From a bacterium (lineage in GTDB: Bacteria > Patescibacteria > Paceibacteria > UBA9973), in contig JAKALG010000031.1 of the NCBI GenBank assembly GCA_021813235.1, positions 1 through 8,447 of the forward strand: a DNA stretch of 8,447 nucleotides, written 5' to 3'. The notes under the pieces were generated by a model. It was not told where the DNA came from. It saw only the letters and a list, made by a program, of their open reading frames with translations, and made no database searches. Position 1 is the stretch's first letter; each line of letters begins with the position of its first letter. The translations under genes were made by a program, and so were the position numbers. Below are positions 4,741-8,447 of the stretch, piece by piece.

Positions 4741-5818
4741 ATCTAATTTGTAAATTTAGTTTTATATAATATTTTCCGTTTTCGTTATATACTTTTCCGA
4801 AATCATGTCTAGTTGTGCTTGGTGTTTCGAGTTTGGTATGTCTAAATAGATAATCCCTGAAAGCATCTTGATTATATATGTGATAACACACAATTTCTCC
4901 GTCTTCCCTAACTACGATGTATCCGCCGTTCGCTGGTAATAATCCGTCCCAAGCTCTTGCAGGAGTCATCCCTAAAGCAACATTTATAAGAAAATGCTTA
5001 ATCTTAAATTCATAAAATCCAGATTGGGGATTAAGTCCTGGAATAAGAAGGAACTTTTCTGATTCCAAATATTCATTTATCTCTTGCATAGTAAATGCTT
5101 TGCCAGAATAGTAAGTAATTAGCATTTCTGCTATAAGTGCGGGCAAAAGACTTTCGATTTTAGCAAGATTTTCTCCAAAAATTGGGTTTGCAGTATTAAT
5201 AAATTTAAGAGAAGCACCTGAATTATATATTGCACTTATTCTGTCTCTTATTTTCGATGGTGTTTCTATCGAATTAATAGTCTCTGGGTCTCCTGAAAAA
5301 TTTTCTATTTCGTATATGAAGTTTGTAGCATCTCCTCCAGCATTCAGAAGGGTAGGAGCACCCCCTACTTGGGATTTAATGCTGAAACCGACCTCTGGTT
5401 TTATTCCCGTTCTTACATCATGGAGAACCAAATCTATATCGGATTTTTTTGTGGATTTAATTACAGGTTTTCCGAGGTCATTTAGAAGTTTTTCTGCAAT
5501 CGGAATTTCAAAAGTCGTAGAGTTTGCAGTTTTTATAATATTAAATATTTCCGCAACATGTGATTTTATTGCAGACCTTTTAACTAAAGCGATGCTAGAT
5601 GTGGCTGGATTAAAAAACTTAATTTCTTCAGAATCATCTAGTTCATAAATTAGCTCTTTTTCAGAATCTTTGGCTGTAATAATTTTTAATATTGGATAGA
5701 ATATATCTTTGAGCTTTTCAAGATGTTCATCTGCCGCATATAGTCTCTGTTCTTCAAGAAGTTTAAGAAGTGTGTAAAATTCGCTCCACTCGCCTTTGTT
5801 TGCTTTTATATTACTCAT
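4730..5818 (-). CDS. HpaII-family type II restriction endonuclease
   Basis: It cleaves unmethylated DNA at a short palindrome; HpaII itself cuts C/CGG. 362 aa, close to the length of HpaII (about 358 aa, from memory). The N-terminus 'NKGEWSEFYTLLKLL...YAAD' (residues 7-30) is the hallmark I use for the RE_HpaII family. A possible PD-(D/E)xK-like core is K125-S-D127-x-D129 followed by S146-I-K148 and Q150. There is no signal peptide. Its ATG overlaps the last 8 bases of the methyltransferase gene (ATGAGTAA), so translation is coupled and methylase is made first on the mRNA. Its 3' end overlaps vsr by 11 bases in the opposite direction. CCGG as the target is inferred from the family and has not been demonstrated. 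Confidence 0.85.
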   Translation of the reverse strand: MSNIKANKGEWSEFYTLLKLLEEQRLYAADEHLEKLKDIFYPILKIITAKDSEKELIYELDDSEEIKFFNPATSSIALVKRSAIKSHVAEIFNIIKTANSTTFEIPIAEKLLNDLGKPVIKSTKKSDIDLVLHDVRTGIKPEVGFSIKSQVGGAPTLLNAGGDATNFIYEIENFSGDPETINSIETPSKIRDRISAIYNSGASLKFINTANPIFGENLAKIESLLPALIAEMLITYYSGKAFTMQEINEYLESEKFLLIPGLNPQSGFYEFKIKHFLINVALGMTPARAWDGLLPANGGYIVVREDGEIVCYHIYNQDAFRDYLFRHTKLETPSTTRHDFGKVYNENGKYYIKLNLQIRFTD

Positions 5819-6761
5819 TTAAATTATCCAGTGCTTCTATCAGTTTATCAGCAAATGCCTGAATCGCAAATATTGCCACGCTATTACCTAACTGTTTCAT
5901 TGCTTGTCTGTTTGATACTTCTTTGGGGAAAGTAAAATCTTCTGGGAATCCCATCATCTTTGCAGCTTCTGAGACTGTAATTTTGTGAATAGACCCGTCA
6001 GCCATTCGATAATTGTCCCAGTTTCTTCTATCATCCACGCCTGAATCCATACCTCCCAGCCTTAATGTGTATCCGATTTGACGGTTTATCTTTTTGCCAA
6101 ATATATCTGATAATGTGAACTTTAATTCTGTTTTTTCGGGTGGAGTAAATCTCACTTTATTCTTAATATCTTTTCTAAATCCAATCATATAAAGTCTAGG
6201 CCTATGGGTGGGTAAACCATAATCGGAAGCTCTTACAGGATAGACATTGAATGAATATCCAAGTTTTTTAATAATTCTTTCCATTTCTCTTATTGTGTTT
6301 CCTCCATCATGAGTCAGAAGGCCCCTTACATTTTCTATGAAGTATGCTTTCGGTTTCCTGGCTTCCAATATTTTGGCAATGTCATAAAACAGAGTTCCTC
6401 TTGCTTCATCTAGAAAACCCTTTTTTTGTCCAGCCTGGCTGAAAGGTTGGCAGGGAAAACCACCAGTTAGAATATCAAACTCTGGAATGTTTTCTTTAAT
6501 TACCTTAGGTGAGGTTGTAATTTTTTTAATATCTTCTCCGAATAAGGTTGGGTTTTTAAATAGCTCTGGATGTTTGGATTTAAAATAGTTCTCATAGGTA
6601 ATTCTGCAATACTTTTCATATTCAGAAACATAGACACATTTCGCTCCAAGATTAGAAAAGGCTATATGAAAACCTCCAATTCCCGCAAATAAGTCTATAA
6701 AAGTATATTTGCTTTTCTTTTTTCCCATAGGAGTATTATAACTCGAGTTAGAATTTTTCAT
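5811..6761 (-). CDS. DNA (cytosine-5-)-methyltransferase of the HpaII-like system
   Basis: It transfers a methyl group from S-adenosylmethionine to C5 of cytosine and protects the element and host from the partner nuclease. 316 aa. Motif I FIDLFAGIGGF (21-31) binds AdoMet; motif IV G-G-F-P-C104-Q carries the catalytic Cys; motif VI E143-N-V; motif VIII is T-H-R187-P-R189, with Thr in place of the usual Gln; a short target-recognition region lies at about 215-260; motif IX ends in 'MMGFPEDF' and motif X is 'QLGNSV' (about 292-297). Two starts are possible: 6761, and the ATG at 6728 (Met12). The second has a perfect TATAAT exactly 6 bases upstream and still leaves motif I intact, so I favour it; coordinates give the longer frame. 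It heads the operon with the restriction gene. Confidence 0.95.
   Translation of the reverse strand: MKNSNSSYNTPMGKKKSKYTFIDLFAGIGGFHIAFSNLGAKCVYVSEYEKYCRITYENYFKSKHPELFKNPTLFGEDIKKITTSPKVIKENIPEFDILTGGFPCQPFSQAGQKKGFLDEARGTLFYDIAKILEARKPKAYFIENVRGLLTHDGGNTIREMERIIKKLGYSFNVYPVRASDYGLPTHRPRLYMIGFRKDIKNKVRFTPPEKTELKFTLSDIFGKKINRQIGYTLRLGGMDSGVDDRRNWDNYRMADGSIHKITVSEAAKMMGFPEDFTFPKEVSNRQAMKQLGNSVAIFAIQAFADKLIEALDNLNE
6735..6740 (-). promoter_or_regulatory. -10 box of the methyltransferase gene
   Basis: Perfect TATAAT on the minus strand, 6 bases before the ATG at 6728 and inside the first codons of the longer frame. If used, the mRNA starts on the ATG at 6728 and the longer start at 6761 could not be translated from it. 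A weaker TAAATT lies 6 bases before 6761. Confidence 0.55.
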
Positions 6762-6812
6762 AGGATTAATTTATGAATTTTATTAAAGATAATGGAGCAA
6801 TCTGAAATGGTG

Positions 6813-6818
6813 TATAAT
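6813..6818 (+). promoter_or_regulatory. -10 box of the TIGR04255 operon
   Basis: Perfect TATAAT 23 bases before the ATG at 6842. It would give a short leader of about 17 bases, with no Shine-Dalgarno. It is divergent from the methyltransferase promoter, with about 70 bases between the two boxes and no clear -35. Confidence 0.5.
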
Positions 6819-6841
6819 TACTTAAACGCTGTCTGCTTAAT

Positions 6842-7588
6842 ATGGCAAATACTTATTCTAAGAACTTTTTATCAAATGTCATTTTTAAAATAAATTTTCC
6901 CCCTATTGATTCTTTGGCTAAGGAAGTTTCTCCAGGCTTCAAAGAAAAATTATCAAATGATTTTCCCATATTGGAGCCAGTAAAAATGTCTAATATTAAA
7001 TTCGAGGCAAGCCCAGAGGAGGTAAAGACAGAGAAGGATGATAGAACAATGTGGAGATTTAAAGACAAAGAAGATAAAACCATATTGGAATTAGATGTTG
7101 ATTCTCTAGCAATTGTTTTAAAGAAATATGAGAATTTTGCTAAATTTGAAGAATTAATCTTGAAAGTAATTAACCCTTTTCTTGAGGACTATAAAGATGT
7201 TGTCATAAACCGTTTAGGCTTGAGATATATTAACGAAATCCAACTAGAAGAAAAAAGCCTGTATGAATGGGATAAGTATATAAATTCAACTTTGATTTCT
7301 AATATAAATTTTATAGATACAAAAGATGCTCTAAGAAGAGCGATGACCTTTTTGGAGATAGCGATAGATGAAGAAACGAAGCTTAGACTTCAGTATGGTA
7401 TTTTTAATAGAACTTATCCAGGGAAGTTGGTAAATAAAGATTTTGTTTTAGATTACGACTGTTTTACAGAAATTGCATTTAATATGGAAAATCTAAAGGA
7501 TAAAATTAAGACTTTTAATGATATAATAACTGAGTATTTTGAAAAGAGCATAAAAGAAGATTTTAGGAAAATTTTAAATGAAAAATAA
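6842..7588 (+). CDS. TIGR04255 family protein
   Basis: 248 aa, the usual size for this sporadically distributed family, whose function is unknown. Features I recognise: the N-terminal 'Y-S-K-N-F-L-S-N-V-I-F-K-I-N-F-P' strand (5-20); a central strand-turn with 'WRFKDKEDKTILELDVDSLAIVL' elements (about 71-93); 'VVINRLGLRYINEI' features (about 120-133), the best-conserved part of the family; 'FVLDYDCF' (about 201-208); and a C-terminal helical segment. There is no membrane helix or signal. It leads an operon: its last 11 bases overlap the 48-aa ORF, followed by the 184-aa gene one base later. The place beside a restriction-modification system on a mobile circle suggests a defence or stability role, but that is inference. 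The family name rests on recalled sequence pattern, not a search. Confidence 0.8.
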   Translation: MANTYSKNFLSNVIFKINFPPIDSLAKEVSPGFKEKLSNDFPILEPVKMSNIKFEASPEEVKTEKDDRTMWRFKDKEDKTILELDVDSLAIVLKKYENFAKFEELILKVINPFLEDYKDVVINRLGLRYINEIQLEEKSLYEWDKYINSTLISNINFIDTKDALRRAMTFLEIAIDEETKLRLQYGIFNRTYPGKLVNKDFVLDYDCFTEIAFNMENLKDKIKTFNDIITEYFEKSIKEDFRKILNEK

Positions 7589-7724
7589 ACAAACCGAAAA
7601 TAAAAGCCAACAACAAGCAAAGCCTAATTCATATTTAGATTATAAAGTAGCGTCTAGGGACAGTGTGGAGCGTTATCAGACGAAAGAAATAAAAGTCGAG
7701 AAGGTCGTAATTAACTTCAAATGA
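7578..7724 (+). CDS. Small hypothetical protein, 48 aa, middle gene of the TIGR04255 operon
   Basis: It begins MKNKQTENKSQQQAK, a polar, probably disordered segment, and ends KVEKVVINFK after a charged middle part. It belongs to no family I know. The start overlaps the end of the TIGR04255 gene by 11 bases, with AGGA nine bases before the ATG, and its stop is one base before the ATG of the 184-aa gene. This exact packing is the main support for it being real. Its size and place between two larger proteins fit a small partner such as an antitoxin or linker subunit, which is speculation. Confidence 0.65.
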   Translation: MKNKQTENKSQQQAKPNSYLDYKVASRDSVERYQTKEIKVEKVVINFK

Positions 7725-7725
7725 T

Positions 7726-8280
7726 ATGTATGGGAAAAAGACTGAGAAGAGAATATGCCAAGGAGACATTTTAGAAGACTTCACTTATAAATTTACAAAA
7801 ATCTTCGACCAATCAGGAGAAATAATTTCAATAAATCTACCATATGCAATTGTCCTCACCCAAGACTGTGATTTGGAATGGGATTATGAGAAAAGATTTA
7901 CCAACCCATCTCAAAAAAACGATGATAAATTACTGCAATCAATCCTAATTTGCCCAGCTTACATTGCTGAACAATTTAGGTCGGGAGACCATTTAAGCAG
8001 CCTGGGTTTAAAAATGGAGAGTTGGGCAACCGATTTATGGAAACACATCAAAAATAACCAAAATGAGAGGTTTCATTTTCTGGATGAAGAAATCGATAAT
8101 GGGATGCCTAATTTAGTGGTCGATTTTAAACATTACTATACAGTTCCTATAGCAGATATTTATAGCATAGTAGAAAGCAAATATAAGATTTCGATAGGGA
8201 CTTTATTCAGGGAAGATATTTCGAGAAGATTTGCTAATTTTTTATCAAGGATTGGACTACCCGTTAGGCCTCAGGCGTAA
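7726..8280 (+). CDS. Conserved hypothetical protein, 184 aa, third gene of the TIGR04255 operon
   Basis: I recall proteins of this type but know no assigned function or family name. Recognisable blocks are 'CQGDILED' (11-18), 'AIVLTQDCDLE' (41-51), 'ILICPAYIAEQFR' (73-85) with H89 shortly after, 'NERFHFL' (113-119), 'LVVDFKHYYTVP' and the C-terminal 'RFANFLSRIGLP'. C48, C76, H89 and the D47/D49 pair look like the kind of conserved polar residues that form an active or metal site, but no catalytic motif is established. It is soluble, with no signal. It starts one base after the 48-aa ORF and ends one base before the stop of the convergent recombinase. The function is probably shared with the TIGR04255 protein. 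Confidence 0.78.
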   Translation: MYGKKTEKRICQGDILEDFTYKFTKIFDQSGEIISINLPYAIVLTQDCDLEWDYEKRFTNPSQKNDDKLLQSILICPAYIAEQFRSGDHLSSLGLKMESWATDLWKHIKNNQNERFHFLDEEIDNGMPNLVVDFKHYYTVPIADIYSIVESKYKISIGTLFREDISRRFANFLSRIGLPVRPQA

Positions 8281-8281
8281 A

Positions 8282-8447
8282 TTATATTTTTGTAAAATAG
8301 GTTCTGACATCGTCCATCAAGCGGAGCATTCCTTTTGGAGTAAGGGGGTGAAGAAGTAAATCAAAGGGTTTTTTGAAGCCGAATTCCACCTTTTTATCTC
8401 TTAAAAACAGGTTCTCACCAACGGAAGTAATTAGTTTTCTTTTTTCT
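8282..8447 (-). CDS. Serine recombinase C-terminus (same gene, wrapped end)
   Basis: This minus-strand frame enters from the right edge and continues the recombinase that runs off the left edge. It adds 12 residues beyond base 1 (reading LMDDVRTYFTKI) and stops with TAA at 8284-8282. Bases 8321-8447 duplicate 1-127. The stop lies one base past the TAA of the convergent 184-aa gene, so there is no room for an intergenic terminator or an attachment site between them. Confidence 0.93.
   Translation of the reverse strand, partial: EKRKLITSVGENLFLRDKKVEFGFKKPFDLLLHPLTPKGMLRLMDDVRTYFTKI
8321..8447. repeat. Terminal direct repeat, right copy
   Basis: Exact second copy of 1-127, and a duplicate of the same DNA if the molecule is circular. 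It carries the same stretch of the recombinase C-terminus on the minus strand. Confidence 0.93.

Noticed and set aside
5316..5648. Plus-strand ORF of 110 codons; also minus-strand ORF at 6853-7083
   Set aside because: They are antisense to the HpaII-like nuclease and the TIGR04255 gene respectively, and show no domain features.

Overview
The first 127 bases (1-127) are repeated exactly as the last 127 (8321-8447). This looks like the end overlap that an assembler leaves on a closed circle, so the molecule is most simply read as an 8,320-bp circular element. A large serine recombinase gene reads without a break across the junction and finishes at a stop at 8282-8284, which supports real circularity. 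The DNA is AT-rich, packed with genes and uses the standard code. Almost no gene has a Shine-Dalgarno site. Several instead carry a TATAAT-like box 6-7 bases before the ATG, as expected for leaderless mRNAs. The recombinase style, the DUF5659 protein and the tight packing suggest an uncultured bacterium of the Patescibacteria/CPR type, but host assignment is tentative.

Layout. On the minus strand from about 3076 down to the junction lies the maintenance and mobility block: an unrecognised 212-aa protein, a 58-aa ORF, a DUF5659 protein, a 140-aa winged-helix protein and the 507-aa serine recombinase. Upstream of the 212-aa gene is a short non-coding region with iteron-like repeats (CTTAGCAC, 3179-3232), the best candidate origin. 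Next is a membrane-anchored protein with two Ig-like repeats (minus, 3306-4058). It is divergent from an XRE repressor (4114-4317), and two near-identical operator-like boxes lie between them. The repressor leads into a Vsr mismatch endonuclease (4336-4740). Convergent with vsr is a HpaII-family restriction endonuclease (4730-5818), which overlaps the end of a cytosine-C5 methyltransferase (5811-6761). Divergent from the methyltransferase is a tight three-gene plus-strand operon: a TIGR04255-family protein, a 48-aa ORF and an unnamed 184-aa conserved protein ending at 8280, one base from the recombinase stop.

How it fits together. The methyltransferase and HpaII-like nuclease form a type II restriction-modification system, probably for CCGG. 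Vsr would repair the T:G mismatches made when its 5-methylcytosines deaminate. The recombinase can integrate and excise the circle. The TIGR04255 operon has no known function here, but its compact form and its place beside restriction-modification on a mobile element make it a reasonable candidate for a defence or addiction module. No relaxase, conjugation gene, tRNA or CRISPR array was seen.
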